From Alloalcanivorax marinus (lineage in GTDB: Bacteria; Pseudomonadota; Gammaproteobacteria; Pseudomonadales; Alcanivoracaceae): a stretch of DNA of 64,000 nucleotides. Of this stretch, positions 20,473 to 30,506 are shown piece by piece. The stretch spans positions 242,421-306,420 of the forward strand of contig NZ_JADDOL010000002.1 of assembly GCF_016906305.1 (NCBI RefSeq), read 5' to 3'. The stretch's first letter is position 1. The number at the start of each line of letters is the position of its first letter. Below the pieces are notes generated by a model. That model did no database searches and was not told the origin of the DNA. It was given only the letters and a program-made list of their open reading frames with translations. Made by a program: the position numbers and the translations under genes.

Positions 20473-21974
20473 CGACTCATGAGGAAACAACACCGGTGCT
20501 GGTCGGCGCCGGCCAGATCAGCGCGCGCGAACCGGATACCGAGCGCACCCCCATAGGCCTGGTCGCCGAGGCTGCCCGAGCCGCGGCGGCGGACTGCGGT
20601 GTGACCGGGGTTCTGGGTCAGATCCAGTCGTTAACGTGTCTCAACATATTGGCGCCGTCTTATTCCGATGCCCCGTCCACCCTGGCGCGGCATCTGGGCA
20701 TCGACCCCGGCGAGCGCTTCTACACACCCATAGGCGGGAACATGGGTCAATGGCTGGTCGGTTACTATGCCGATCGCATCGCCGCCGGTGGTCTCGATTG
20801 TATCTTGATCGCGGGCGGCGAGGCGCTTGCCACACAGATGCGCGGCAAGGGCGCCGGCCTGTCCGGAGTGCTGGACACCGCCACCGGCGAGGGTCCGCGA
20901 CTGCTCGGCGATGACCGCGAGCCGACCAATTCGGCGGAACAACGCCACGGGCTCAATCTGCCCATCCAGATCTATCCGTTGTTCGAGCAGGCGCTGCGGC
21001 GTCGCTACGGCCTTGACCCAGCCGAGCACCGACGAATGCTGGGCGAATTCTATGCCCGATTCAACGCCGTCGCGGTCGACAATCCGCGAGCCTGGCGCCG
21101 CGACCCTTTATCGGCGGCCGATATCGCCGAGCGCTCACCCAAAAATCGCATGGTCGGCGCGCCCTACACCAAGCACATGAACGCCCTCATCGCGGTGGAT
21201 CAGGCCGCCGCGCTGGTAATGATGTCCGTGGCCAAGGCCCGGCGGCTGGGCATCGACCCTGAACGCTGGGTGTACCCCCTGGCCGCGGCAAACGGCCACG
21301 ATCATTGGTTCGTCTCCCAGCGGGCGGATCTTTCCCGCTCGCCGGCGATCACCGCCTGCGGCGAGCGGCTGGCGGCGACCAGCGGACTCGGGATCGACGC
21401 GATCGATCACCTGGACCTGTACAGCTGTTTCCCCAGCGCTGTACAGATGGCGCGCGATGCGCTGGGTATCTCCGTGCATGATCCCCGGCCACTGACCGTC
21501 ACGGGTGGCTTGGCTTACCATGGCGGGCCCGGCAACAACTATTGCACCCACGCCATCGCCGAGATCATGAACCGTATCCGCGCCGACCGAAGCACCACCG
21601 GATTGGTCAGCGGCGTGGGCTGGTACATGAGCAAGCATTCGCTGGGGCTCTACGGCGGAAGACCGCCCGTCGGCGGTTGGCGGCCGATCGATCCGGCCGG
21701 GCTGCAAGCCGAGATCGACGCCGGCCCCGTCGTGGAACTGGTGGAGCAGGCGCAGGGCAAGGCCCGCATCGAGACCTACACTGTCATGCACGACCGCGCC
21801 GACCGCCCGGTCCAGGGTATTGTGCTGGGCCGCCTGAGCGATGGCCGGCGGTTTGTTGCCAACACTCCCACCGACACGGACCTGCTCAATGCCATGACGA
21901 ACGAGGAATTTCTCAATCGCACGGGCCGCGTGCACCACGATGGCAAACGCAACCTATTTACCCCGGAGGGGTGA
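20469..21974 (+). CDS. Thiolase-fold protein lacking the nucleophilic cysteine
   Basis: A 501-residue member of the thiolase superfamily (acetyl-CoA acetyltransferase-like), with a normal N-terminal VLVGAGQIS and a C-terminal extension after about residue 390. Where thiolases have the acyl-accepting Cys, this protein reads GGNMGQWLVGYYADR, with no Cys. The C-terminal loops are also altered: LYSCFPSAVQMA instead of HDCFA, and AYHGGPGNNYCTHA instead of GHPLGATG. It may therefore not cleave 3-ketoacyl-CoA in the normal way; a hydrolytic, binding or noncanonical role is possible. It overlaps the BVMO stop by 4 bp, so its product is made together with that enzyme. Confidence 0.75.
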   Translation: MTTHEETTPVLVGAGQISAREPDTERTPIGLVAEAARAAAADCGVTGVLGQIQSLTCLNILAPSYSDAPSTLARHLGIDPGERFYTPIGGNMGQWLVGYYADRIAAGGLDCILIAGGEALATQMRGKGAGLSGVLDTATGEGPRLLGDDREPTNSAEQRHGLNLPIQIYPLFEQALRRRYGLDPAEHRRMLGEFYARFNAVAVDNPRAWRRDPLSAADIAERSPKNRMVGAPYTKHMNALIAVDQAAALVMMSVAKARRLGIDPERWVYPLAAANGHDHWFVSQRADLSRSPAITACGERLAATSGLGIDAIDHLDLYSCFPSAVQMARDALGISVHDPRPLTVTGGLAYHGGPGNNYCTHAIAEIMNRIRADRSTTGLVSGVGWYMSKHSLGLYGGRPPVGGWRPIDPAGLQAEIDAGPVVELVEQAQGKARIETYTVMHDRADRPVQGIVLGRLSDGRRFVANTPTDTDLLNAMTNEEFLNRTGRVHHDGKRNLFTPEG

Positions 21975-21993
21975 GCGCAAGGGGGAGACGATA

Positions 21994-23178
21994 ATGAGCA
22001 TCGCGTCCGAAGCCCAGTTCGACCAAGCGCGCGTAGCCGAACGCATGCGTGACATTCGCGAGGCCACCCGCGTCGTGAGCGAAGGCTTTTCCCGGGAATA
22101 CATGCGCGAATGCATCGATAATCACCGATTCCCTCAGGAGGCCTGGGAAGCGCTGGGCGAATATGGGCTGCTTGGCATCACCATTCCCGAGGACCTGGGG
22201 GGCTCGGGCGGCGGCCAGGTGGAACTAGTCGCGCTGATGGAAACGCTGGCCGAGGCCGGGCTGGTGCTGCCCATGCTGTTGCTCACTGGGTTTGCGCGAG
22301 TGCCGATCATCCGCAATGGCACACCCGGGCAAATAGAGCGGTTCGTCAAGCCGACAATCAGCGGGGCCGAGAAACTGTGCTTCGCAATCACCGAGCCGGA
22401 TGCCGGGACCAACAGCTTCGCGATGTCCACGCTGGCGACACCGGATGGTGACGGCTATCGGCTGACCGGGCGCAAGGTTTTTATTTCCGGTGCGGCGGAC
22501 GCCGATCGAATGCTGGTCGTGGCCCGCACCCAAAAAGCCGGCGAAGTCAAACGACGCACTGAGGGTATGTCCTTGTTCGTGGTGGATACCGACGCGCCCG
22601 GCGTGGAACTACAGCCCCTGAATATCGACGTCGGTTGGCCGGAGCGGCAATACCTGGTTTTTTTCGATGACGTCAAACTCGACGCGGGTCGCTTGATCGG
22701 CAACCCGGGACAGGGCCTGGCCGGAATGTTCGAGGCGCTGAATTCGGAGCGCCTGCTGGTCACCGCCATGTCCGTGGGCCTGGGCAATTACGCTCTCAAA
22801 AAGGCAGTGGCCTACGCCAACGAACGCAAACCTTTCGGCACCCCCATCGGGGGTTATCAGGCTATACAGCACCGGCTGGCCGAGGCCAAGGCCGAATTGG
22901 AGGCAGCACGGCTGATGATGATCCACGCGGCTGCGACGTTCGACGCCGGTGGCGATGCCGGTTCTCATGCCAACATGGCGAAATTGCTGGGTTCTCGCGC
23001 GGCGGTCAAAGCCGTCGAGGCCGCCCTGCAGACCCACGGCGGCTACGGTTTCGACCGGGACTACGACATCATCACGCTATGGCCTTCGGCACGGTTAATG
23101 GAGGTTGCACCAATCAACAACGAAATGCTGCTCAACTACATCGGAGAACATGTCCTTGGCTTACCCAAATCCTACTGA
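21994..23178 (+). CDS. Acyl-CoA dehydrogenase
   Basis: A 394-residue FAD-dependent acyl-CoA dehydrogenase that would introduce the 2,3-double bond into an acyl-CoA. The N-terminal helical domain is followed by FAITEPDAGTNSF (FAD and substrate contact) at about 130, and the C-terminal domain contains ERKPFGTPIGGYQAIQHRLAEAK and QTHGGYGFDRDY. The usual C-terminal IYEGT motif is replaced by MEVAPINNEML, so the catalytic base position differs from short-chain enzymes. ATG at 21994 with a GGGGGAG site is chosen over an upstream frame extension. It overlaps the next gene by 29 bp. Confidence 0.88.
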   Translation: MSIASEAQFDQARVAERMRDIREATRVVSEGFSREYMRECIDNHRFPQEAWEALGEYGLLGITIPEDLGGSGGGQVELVALMETLAEAGLVLPMLLLTGFARVPIIRNGTPGQIERFVKPTISGAEKLCFAITEPDAGTNSFAMSTLATPDGDGYRLTGRKVFISGAADADRMLVVARTQKAGEVKRRTEGMSLFVVDTDAPGVELQPLNIDVGWPERQYLVFFDDVKLDAGRLIGNPGQGLAGMFEALNSERLLVTAMSVGLGNYALKKAVAYANERKPFGTPIGGYQAIQHRLAEAKAELEAARLMMIHAAATFDAGGDAGSHANMAKLLGSRAAVKAVEAALQTHGGYGFDRDYDIITLWPSARLMEVAPINNEMLLNYIGEHVLGLPKSY

Positions 23179-24064
23179 GACGCGTGACGTGATCGAGCGT
23201 GACGGATTCACTGCCCCGGACGGGCGGCAAATCGCGCTGTGGCGCTGGCCCGGATCGCGCGAACGCCCCACCCTGCATTGGGCCCATGCGACGGGCTTCC
23301 ATAGCCAGGTTTACCGCTCGCTGCTCGACGAATTGGCTGACGATTGCAACGTGCTGGCCTGGGATATGCGGGGCCACGGGGCCAGCGCCGAGGCGGCCGA
23401 TATTAAAACATTCCGCGGTTGGGAAACGTACTACGAAGACCTTGTCGCTTGGCTGGAAAGTCTGGATGAGCCTGTCTGGCTTGCGGGTCATTCGATCGGT
23501 GCCACGACCAGTATCATGGCCGCGGCCCGACGACCGGACAAGGTGCGGGGCTTGATCCTGGCGGAACCGGTGATCATGGATCCCTGGCAGGGCTGGCGAT
23601 TGTGGTCGGCCAAGCTGCTACGCCAGTCACAGCGGTTTTCACTGGCCGCCGGAGCCGCACGTCGCCGCAGGGTGTTTGACTCGCGCGCCGCCGCACTGGA
23701 GAACTTTCGTGGCCGTGGTGGCTTCAGAACCTGGCCGGAAGCATGGCTGGAAAACTACGTTGAGCACGGCCTCGTGGCCCATGATGATCGTTTTCGCTTG
23801 GCCTGTACGCCGGAATGGGAAAGCACCACCTTTGCCCATACCGAACACAACCCCTGGCCCGCCGTCCGACGATTGCGGTGTCCGATGGTCGTACTGGCCG
23901 CGGAACGCGCCTCAACCTTCTCGCCAAGGGCGCGCCGGCGCCTACATGCCTTGCTACCCTCCGCCGAGTTGAACGTTCTGGCTGGAACAACCCATTTTCT
24001 GCCCATGGAGCGACCGGAAGTGGTGCGGGATGCAGTGCGACAAGCAATGCACGGTGATACCTAG
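23150..24064 (+). CDS. Alpha/beta hydrolase
   Basis: A 304-residue alpha/beta-fold hydrolase. The oxyanion/HG-type region HWAHATGFH precedes WDMRGHGAS and the nucleophile elbow GHSIGATTS (Ser at about 115); the late GTTHFLPMERPE holds the catalytic His. The start at 23150, with GGAG upstream, lies inside the end of the preceding gene. Its place amid beta-oxidation genes suggests an ester, lactone or acyl-CoA thioester as substrate, but the sequence does not decide. The final residues are 17 bp from the thiolase gene. Confidence 0.82.
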   Translation: MSLAYPNPTETRDVIERDGFTAPDGRQIALWRWPGSRERPTLHWAHATGFHSQVYRSLLDELADDCNVLAWDMRGHGASAEAADIKTFRGWETYYEDLVAWLESLDEPVWLAGHSIGATTSIMAAARRPDKVRGLILAEPVIMDPWQGWRLWSAKLLRQSQRFSLAAGAARRRRVFDSRAAALENFRGRGGFRTWPEAWLENYVEHGLVAHDDRFRLACTPEWESTTFAHTEHNPWPAVRRLRCPMVVLAAERASTFSPRARRRLHALLPSAELNVLAGTTHFLPMERPEVVRDAVRQAMHGDT

Positions 24065-24081
24065 AGGGTAAGGAGAAAAGC

Positions 24082-25263
24082 ATGAAACACACAGCGGTGA
24101 TCAGCGGCGTCGGCATGGTGCCGTTCGCGAAACCCGGCGCCAGCGCGCCCTACTACCAGATGGGTGCCGAGGCGGCGCGTCAGGCCCTGGCCGATGCCGG
24201 GCTGGACTACGCCAAGGTGGAGCAAGCCTACGTGGGCTATGTCTACGGCGATTCCACCTGCGGCCAGCGAGCGCTCTACCCAATCGGCATGACCGGCATT
24301 CCCGTGGTCAACGTCAACAACAATTGTTCCACCGGCTCGACCGCCCTGTTCCTGGCGCGCCAGGCGGTGGAGTCCGGCGCCGCCGACTGCGTGATCGCCC
24401 TGGGCTTCGAGCAAATGAAGCCGGGAGCGCTGGGCAGCTACTACAACGACCGGCCGACCCCCTTCGAACCCTTTGACCGGATCTGCGAGGACCTGGTGGG
24501 ACAGCCCGAGGTGCCGCTGGCGATCCGCTATTTTGGCGGCGCGGGCATGGCGCACATGGACAAGTACGGCACCAAGGCGGAGACCTTCGCCAAAATACGC
24601 GCTAAGGCGAGCCGGCATGCCGCGCGCAACCCGGTGGCGCTGTTCCGCAAGGAAGTGACAGTGGAGGAAGTGATGGACTCCCCGGTGTTGATCGGCCCAA
24701 TGACCCGCCTGATGGCCTGCCCGCCGACCTGCGGCGCGGCGGCGGCCATCGTCTGCTCCGAAGCCTTCGCCAGGGCCAACGCTCTCGATCACCGAGTGCG
24801 CATCCTGGCGCAGGCGATGACCACCGACACACCGAGCACGTTCGAGGCGCGCAACATGATGCAACTGGTCGGCTATGACATGACGCGCACCGCCGCCGAT
24901 CAGGTTTACGAGACCGCTGGCATCGGTCCGGAGGAGCTCGACGCCGTGGAACTGCACGACTGCTTCGCCACCAACGAGCTGCTGACTTATGAAGCACTAC
25001 GGCTGGCGCCGGAAGGTGGCGGCGAGCAGATGGTCGAGGACGGCGACAACACCCACGGTGGGCGCGTGGTTACCAACCCCTCGGGCGGGCTGCTTTCCAA
25101 GGGTCATCCATTGGGCGCCACCGGGTTGGCGCAATGCACCGAGCTGGTCCAACAGCTGCGAGGACAGGCCGCGGACCGCCAGGTCGAAGGCGCGCGCATT
25201 GCGCTCCAACACAATCTCGGCCTGGGCGGCGCCTGCGTGGTGACGATGTACCAGGCCACCTGA
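24082..25263 (+). CDS. SCP-x type thiolase
   Basis: A 393-residue thiolase of the sterol-carrier-protein-x / lipid-transfer-protein group, which cleaves 3-oxoacyl-CoA, including 2-methyl-branched chains and sterol side chains, to a shortened acyl-CoA. The nucleophile is Cys82 in NNNCSTGSTAL, the catalytic His residues are His292 in LHDCFATNEL and His342 in GHPLGATG, and the C-terminal Cys is in LGLGGACVV. No SCP2 sterol carrier domain is attached. It is followed by a MaoC hydratase pair and an SDR dehydrogenase, giving three consecutive steps of a beta-oxidation cycle. Confidence 0.9.
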   Translation: MKHTAVISGVGMVPFAKPGASAPYYQMGAEAARQALADAGLDYAKVEQAYVGYVYGDSTCGQRALYPIGMTGIPVVNVNNNCSTGSTALFLARQAVESGAADCVIALGFEQMKPGALGSYYNDRPTPFEPFDRICEDLVGQPEVPLAIRYFGGAGMAHMDKYGTKAETFAKIRAKASRHAARNPVALFRKEVTVEEVMDSPVLIGPMTRLMACPPTCGAAAAIVCSEAFARANALDHRVRILAQAMTTDTPSTFEARNMMQLVGYDMTRTAADQVYETAGIGPEELDAVELHDCFATNELLTYEALRLAPEGGGEQMVEDGDNTHGGRVVTNPSGGLLSKGHPLGATGLAQCTELVQQLRGQAADRQVEGARIALQHNLGLGGACVVTMYQAT

Positions 25264-25275
25264 AGAGGACGAACT

Positions 25276-25734
25276 ATGATCGACACTAAACACATCGGGC
25301 TGCGCCTGCCGACCGTCAGCTTCGAGGTCGAGAAGGGGCGGTTACGTTTTTTCGCCAAAGCCACCGGCGAAACGCGGCCCGAGTACCTCGACGAGTCTGC
25401 GGCCCGGGCAGCCGGCTACCGTAGCCTGCCGGCACCACCAACCTTTCTGATGGGCGCCGACCTCGATGCCGGAACCATGACCACGTTGCTCGAAACGCTG
25501 AACGTGCCGATCGGACGCATCCTGCACGGCGAGCAAAGCTTCACCTATCACGCGCCGGTATGTGCCGGCGACGTGCTCAGCGTCGAGTCAAAGATTAGCG
25601 ACATCTACGGCAAGAAGAGCGGTGCGCTCGAATTCATCGTCAAGGATTCGCTGATCAAGGACGCGACTGGCGAGACCGTGCTCGAGGCACGCAGCGTGAT
25701 CGTCGTCCGCAACCCGCAGGAGAACGCAGCATGA
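25276..25734 (+). CDS. MaoC N-terminal-like (FAS1-type) dehydratase subunit
   Basis: A 152-residue hot-dog protein of the FAS1-like dehydratase group, similar to HadA/HadC or the N-terminal half of MaoC enzymes. FFAKATGETRPEYLD occupies the place of the hydratase motif but lacks the Asp/His pair, whereas the substrate-loop features LHGEQSFTYHAPVCAGD are present. It is thus expected to be the binding half of a heterodimer with the next gene, which carries the catalytic residues. The two genes overlap by 4 bp (ATGA), supporting paired synthesis. Confidence 0.82.
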   Translation: MIDTKHIGLRLPTVSFEVEKGRLRFFAKATGETRPEYLDESAARAAGYRSLPAPPTFLMGADLDAGTMTTLLETLNVPIGRILHGEQSFTYHAPVCAGDVLSVESKISDIYGKKSGALEFIVKDSLIKDATGETVLEARSVIVVRNPQENAA

Positions 25735-26150
25735 ACGCCCCCACTCGTGACCAGGTCAAGGTCGGCCAGGCGCTTCCGCCACTCGAGCTTCCGCCCATCA
25801 CGCGCGCGACGCTGGCACTGTTCGCCGGCGCCTCGGGTGACCACAACCCGATCCACATTGACATCGACTTTGCCAAGGCCTCTGGCATGCCGGACGTGTT
25901 CGCGCACGGCATGCTGCCGATGGCCTATTTGGGCCGCTTTCTGACCCAGTGGGCACCGCAGACCCGGCTGCGCCGGTTCTCGGTCCGCTTCGCCGCCATC
26001 ACGCCAGTCGGCGCACGGCTGAGTTGCACCGGCAAGATCGTTGAAATCACCGAGGACGGCCACGAAACACTGGCCCGGCTCGAGATCGGCGTGGTCGATA
26101 AACAGGGTGAAGTCAAGCTCGCCGGCGACGCCCTGGTGGCGCTGGCCTGA
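25731..26150 (+). CDS. MaoC-like enoyl-CoA hydratase, catalytic subunit
   Basis: A 139-residue single hot-dog (R)-specific hydratase. The hydratase-2 motif FAGASGDHNPIHID provides the catalytic Asp37 and His42, and GMPDVFAHGML completes the active-site loop. It probably forms a heterodimer with the preceding FAS1-type subunit to hydrate 2-enoyl-CoA. With the SDR that follows, which would oxidise the 3-hydroxyacyl-CoA, it mirrors the two activities of the peroxisomal D-bifunctional protein. Confidence 0.88.
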   Translation: MNAPTRDQVKVGQALPPLELPPITRATLALFAGASGDHNPIHIDIDFAKASGMPDVFAHGMLPMAYLGRFLTQWAPQTRLRRFSVRFAAITPVGARLSCTGKIVEITEDGHETLARLEIGVVDKQGEVKLAGDALVALA

Positions 26151-26188
26151 AACACGTCCTTTCCATCACCAACAAAGCAGGACTGCGT

Positions 26189-27013
26189 ATGAAACTTCAA
26201 GATAAAGTGGCCATCGTCAGCGGCTCAGGGCGCGGGATAGGCCGGGAAATCGCCCTCAAACTCGCCGCCGAAGGCGCCAGCGTGGTAGTCAACGATCTTG
26301 ATGCCGCCCCGGCGGAGGAAACGGTCGCGGCGATCAAGGACGCCGGCGGCAGGGCCGTGGCCTGCATCGGCAGCGTGACACAGGAGGATTTTGCCGAACG
26401 CTTTGTGAACACGGCAATCGAACAGCTGGGCGGTCTGGACATCATCGTCAACAACGCCGGCTACACCTGGGACAACGTGATTCAGAAAATGAGCGATGAG
26501 CAGTGGCAGGCGATCATGGACGTGCACGCCACGGCGCCCTTTCGCATTCTGCGCGCGGCCTCCGAATACTTCCGCGTGCAGGCCAAGAAAGAAGCCGCCG
26601 AAGGGCGCGAGGTATTCCGTAAGGTGGTCAACATCGCCTCGATCGCCGGCACCGGCGGCAACGCTGGACAGGCCAACTATTCGGCCGCCAAGGCGGCGGT
26701 GATCGGCCTGACCAAGGCGATGTCCAAGGAATGGGGCAGGCTCAAGGTGAACGTCAACTGCGTGGCCTTCGGACTGATCAAAACGCGCCTCACAGAGGCG
26801 GAAGCAGGCTCTGATGCGAGCATCGATGTGGAAGGCCGCAAGATCAAGGTGGGCGTCAACCCCGATCTGCTCAAGACCATGGAGGCCATGGTGCCGCTCG
26901 GTCGCGCCGGCACGCCGGCCGAGGCCGCCGGGGCCGTCTATCTGTTTTGCACTCCGGAGTCGAACTACATCAGCGGTCAGACGCTGCTCTGTGGCGGCGG
27001 GTTCTCAATGTGA
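26189..27013 (+). CDS. SDR dehydrogenase, probably 3-hydroxyacyl-CoA (HSD17B4/FabG-like)
   Basis: A 274-residue classical SDR. SGSGRGIGREIALKL is the cofactor motif, NNAG occurs at about 90, and the catalytic triad is in NIASIAGTGGNAGQANYSAAK. A longer loop around residues 125-140 (YFRVQAKKEAAEGRE) resembles SDRs of HSD17B4 type. Between MaoC hydratase genes and an acyl-CoA dehydrogenase, its likely role is oxidation of 3-hydroxyacyl-CoA to 3-oxoacyl-CoA for the SCP-x thiolase. It is 4 bp from the next gene. Confidence 0.88.
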   Translation: MKLQDKVAIVSGSGRGIGREIALKLAAEGASVVVNDLDAAPAEETVAAIKDAGGRAVACIGSVTQEDFAERFVNTAIEQLGGLDIIVNNAGYTWDNVIQKMSDEQWQAIMDVHATAPFRILRAASEYFRVQAKKEAAEGREVFRKVVNIASIAGTGGNAGQANYSAAKAAVIGLTKAMSKEWGRLKVNVNCVAFGLIKTRLTEAEAGSDASIDVEGRKIKVGVNPDLLKTMEAMVPLGRAGTPAEAAGAVYLFCTPESNYISGQTLLCGGGFSM

Positions 27014-27017
27014 GGCC

Positions 27018-28178
<1,161 letters not shown>

Positions 28179-28381
28179 ATGCGATTCACGTCACCGGGCT
28201 TCCGTCAGCCGGATGGCGATATCGCCAGTCCCCGGGGCCGCCGCCGCTGGCGTTGACCCCACCTCGCGATAGATGCGCCCGTGGTTGACGTTCTCCATGA
28301 TCAGCCGGGAGCCGGCCGGATCCTATACAAGATTGACAGGTCGGTAACAGCCAGAGCGCGCAAGGCATTTCCAACAGCCCG

Positions 28382-30166
28382 CTAACCGTGCCGGGCGACA
28401 CCTTTCCAGTATTTCTCCTCAAGCTGCTTTTTCGGTAGCTTGCCGGCCAAGTTGCGGGGCAGCTCGCCAAAGTCCACGATCTTTGGCAGCTTGAAACCGT
28501 ACAACCCCTCCGTCTTGCAGTGCTCGATGATCTCCTTGCGAGTGGCCTGCTGGTGCTCTTTGAGCTCAATTACCGCCGCCGGCACCTCGCCCAGGTCCTT
28601 GTCCGGCGCCCGCACCACGGCAACGTCAAGAACCGCCGGATGCCGCTTGATAACCGTCTCGATCTCATTGGGGAAAAGATTCACCCCGCCGGAGATGATC
28701 ATTTCCTTGATCCGCGAAGTCAGGTACAGAAAACCATCCTCGTCCACATAACCAATCAGACCATCGTCGTACCAGAGCTTGCCCTCGACCCCGATATAAT
28801 TCTCCTTCATCTTCTCTTCGCTGAGGCCGACGTAGTTCAGCGCAAGGGCCATCGGGGAGCGCACGAGCACCTTCCCTTCCTTGCCGGGTGGGGTCCAGGT
28901 GCCGGTCTCCTCGTCATAGATCCGGCATTCCGCCGCCCGCAGCTTGCCAACGCTGTCGTAGCGCTTTGGGTTCTCCTGGTAGTCCTCGCTGGCGAGAACG
29001 CTGATCAGGCCGCTCTCCGAAGCGCCGTAGTATTCATGGAAGACATCATCCGACGCTCCCTGGCGGCGGAACAGCGTGTTGATCTCGCGCTTGACCTTGG
29101 GCGGACAAGGCGCCGCCGCGCAAATGATTACCCGCATGCTGGAAAGGTCGTATTGGGACTTCAGAGCCTCGGGCAGTGCCAGGATGCGCTCGAGCATGGT
29201 CGGGGCGACGAAGGTCCAGTTGATACGCTCGTCCTGAATAAGTTTAAGCATGAGCTCGGGATCGAACTTGCTCATGGGCACCGCGGTGCCGCCGAGAAAG
29301 AACGGCAACACCGCGATCTGTACCCCGGCATGATACAGCGGCCCCGGAATCAGCGTGCGGATGTTGTTGCTGATCGGATCCCGGATTTTGCCGATCTTGT
29401 AGAAATGAAAGGCCGATATCTGCATCAACCCCAACCGGGTCACCTCCTCCTTGGAGGCGCCCCGCCGCGCCTCGGCCGAATCCGATGTCAGCCGGTCCCG
29501 GTCGATGTTGATGTATTTCGGCGTCCCTGTGGTACCGCCGCTGTAGGTCTTTGGGGCCATGCCCAGCTTGCCGCTTGGGAGTATGGACCGGCTGTCCCGG
29601 ATCAGTGACTCGTAGGCGATCATACCCTCGGGCAACTCGTCAGCATCAACCACGATGAAGTGTTCGACGGTGGTCAACTGATCACGAACCGACTGTACCG
29701 CTTCCACAAAGGCGCCCCCCAATACCAGGGCCTTTGGCGAGGCCTTGTTGATGCATTCCGCCAACTCCTTGGGCTGAAGATGCCAATTGAGCATCGGCAT
29801 GGGATTGTCCCTGAGCGTACAAGCCAGCATCAATTCGAACCATGGCGCGCCGTTGTGCATCACCTCGGCCACCGCCTCGCCTTCGCCGATACCCAGCCGG
29901 TGCAGGCCATTGGCCAGGCGGAGAACTCGATCCCTGAATTGACCGAAGGTGACCCGACGATCACCGTCGACAATCGCCTCACGATCTCCCCAATGCTCCC
30001 ATAGCGCAAGCAGGAATTGCCGCGGAAGCTCCTGTCGCTTAAGCCGGCTACGCCACGCGGCCCGGACGCCACCAATCGCCAACGCGCCCCAACCAAACTG
30101 GCCCAAAATCTCCCTGAGGGCCGCACGGGCCTCGGGCATTGCTTTCAGCTGGGCTATAGCGGACAT
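28382..30166 (-). CDS. Acyl-CoA synthetase (ANL superfamily), bile-acid/long-chain type
   Basis: A 594-residue adenylate-forming ligase that would activate a carboxylic acid to its CoA thioester. Motifs: AMP/phosphate loop YSGGTTGTPK at about 225, YYGASE at about 383, and the hinge region YVDEDGFLYLTSRIKEMIISGG, with the C-terminal catalytic Lys in NLAGKLPKKQL. The hinge region reads DDGLIGYVD where most FadD proteins have TGD, as in BaiB/CaiC-like members. The N-terminal about 50 residues are an extra basic stretch. It is the most distal of three - strand synthetase genes; a decayed cyp153 relic lies upstream. Confidence 0.87.
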   Translation of the reverse strand: MSAIAQLKAMPEARAALREILGQFGWGALAIGGVRAAWRSRLKRQELPRQFLLALWEHWGDREAIVDGDRRVTFGQFRDRVLRLANGLHRLGIGEGEAVAEVMHNGAPWFELMLACTLRDNPMPMLNWHLQPKELAECINKASPKALVLGGAFVEAVQSVRDQLTTVEHFIVVDADELPEGMIAYESLIRDSRSILPSGKLGMAPKTYSGGTTGTPKYINIDRDRLTSDSAEARRGASKEEVTRLGLMQISAFHFYKIGKIRDPISNNIRTLIPGPLYHAGVQIAVLPFFLGGTAVPMSKFDPELMLKLIQDERINWTFVAPTMLERILALPEALKSQYDLSSMRVIICAAAPCPPKVKREINTLFRRQGASDDVFHEYYGASESGLISVLASEDYQENPKRYDSVGKLRAAECRIYDEETGTWTPPGKEGKVLVRSPMALALNYVGLSEEKMKENYIGVEGKLWYDDGLIGYVDEDGFLYLTSRIKEMIISGGVNLFPNEIETVIKRHPAVLDVAVVRAPDKDLGEVPAAVIELKEHQQATRKEIIEHCKTEGLYGFKLPKIVDFGELPRNLAGKLPKKQLEEKYWKGVARHG

Positions 30167-30264
30167 TTCGAAGATCTCCTGGCTGGTGTTATGTTGTTAT
30201 GGCAGGCGCGAGACGGGGTTGGTAACCCGCCCGTTTCCGTGGTTTCCACCGAACCGGACGCGCG

Positions 30265-30385
30265 CTAAGCTGGACCGCAACCCGTTCAAACTCGTCGACG
30301 ATTCCGGTGTTGTCGAAACGCTTAAAAGTTCCTCCCACAGGATGCGCAGTTGCAATTCGGCCAGCCGGCTGTCTATGCAACGGTG
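30265..30385 (-). pseudogene. Relic of a second cyp153 gene (3' end)
   Basis: On the - strand, starting at 30385, the reading HRCIDSRLAELQLRILWEELL corresponds in all but three positions to the haem-loop and L-helix region of the CYP153 at 12880-14292. A single-base deletion near 30321 then shifts the frame, after which KRFDN continues in the next frame and similarity fades about 15-20 residues later. Everything 5' of the haem loop is missing; instead a copy of the cyp153 control element follows at 30443. This is the footprint of a deleted second cyp153 cluster. Confidence 0.85.
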
Positions 30386-30442
30386 GAAGTTTCAGCAGCA
30401 CCATCTGTTCCCGACCATGGTTGTGTGACAGCAGCCTATCGA

Positions 30443-30478
30443 GGTCATTTTTTGACAATACGGGGTCATTTGGAGACA
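30443..30478. promoter_or_regulatory. Orphan copy of the cyp153 tandem operator
   Basis: GGTCATTTTTTGACA (30443-30457) and GGTCATTTGGAGACA (30464-30478) repeat the element found in front of the intact cyp153 operon, with the same 21-bp period and the same left-right orientation relative to the cyp153 fragment. Downstream on the right is only the 3' end of an acyl-CoA synthetase gene, so the site no longer controls an evident gene unless it acts leftwards on the synthetase at 30166. Confidence 0.7.
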
Positions 30479-30506
30479 CCCAATGAGAGGCATGACGGCG
30501 AACCGG

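Noticed and set aside
28179..28381. A protein-like - strand reading (LIMENVNHGRIYREVG) in the gap between the 12-gene operon and the synthetase
   Set aside because: It is short, lacks a start and could not be linked to any family; possibly a gene fragment, but not supportable.
30226..30238. GGGGTTGGTAACCCG as a further member of the 18-bp operator set upstream of the synthetase at 30166
   Set aside because: It contains TTGGT and an inverted repeat, but spacing and arms do not match the 6-6-6 form of the other four sites.
30189..30479. A short - strand open frame of 96 codons
   Set aside because: Its middle part is the shifted frame of the cyp153 relic; the rest has no likeness to known proteins.
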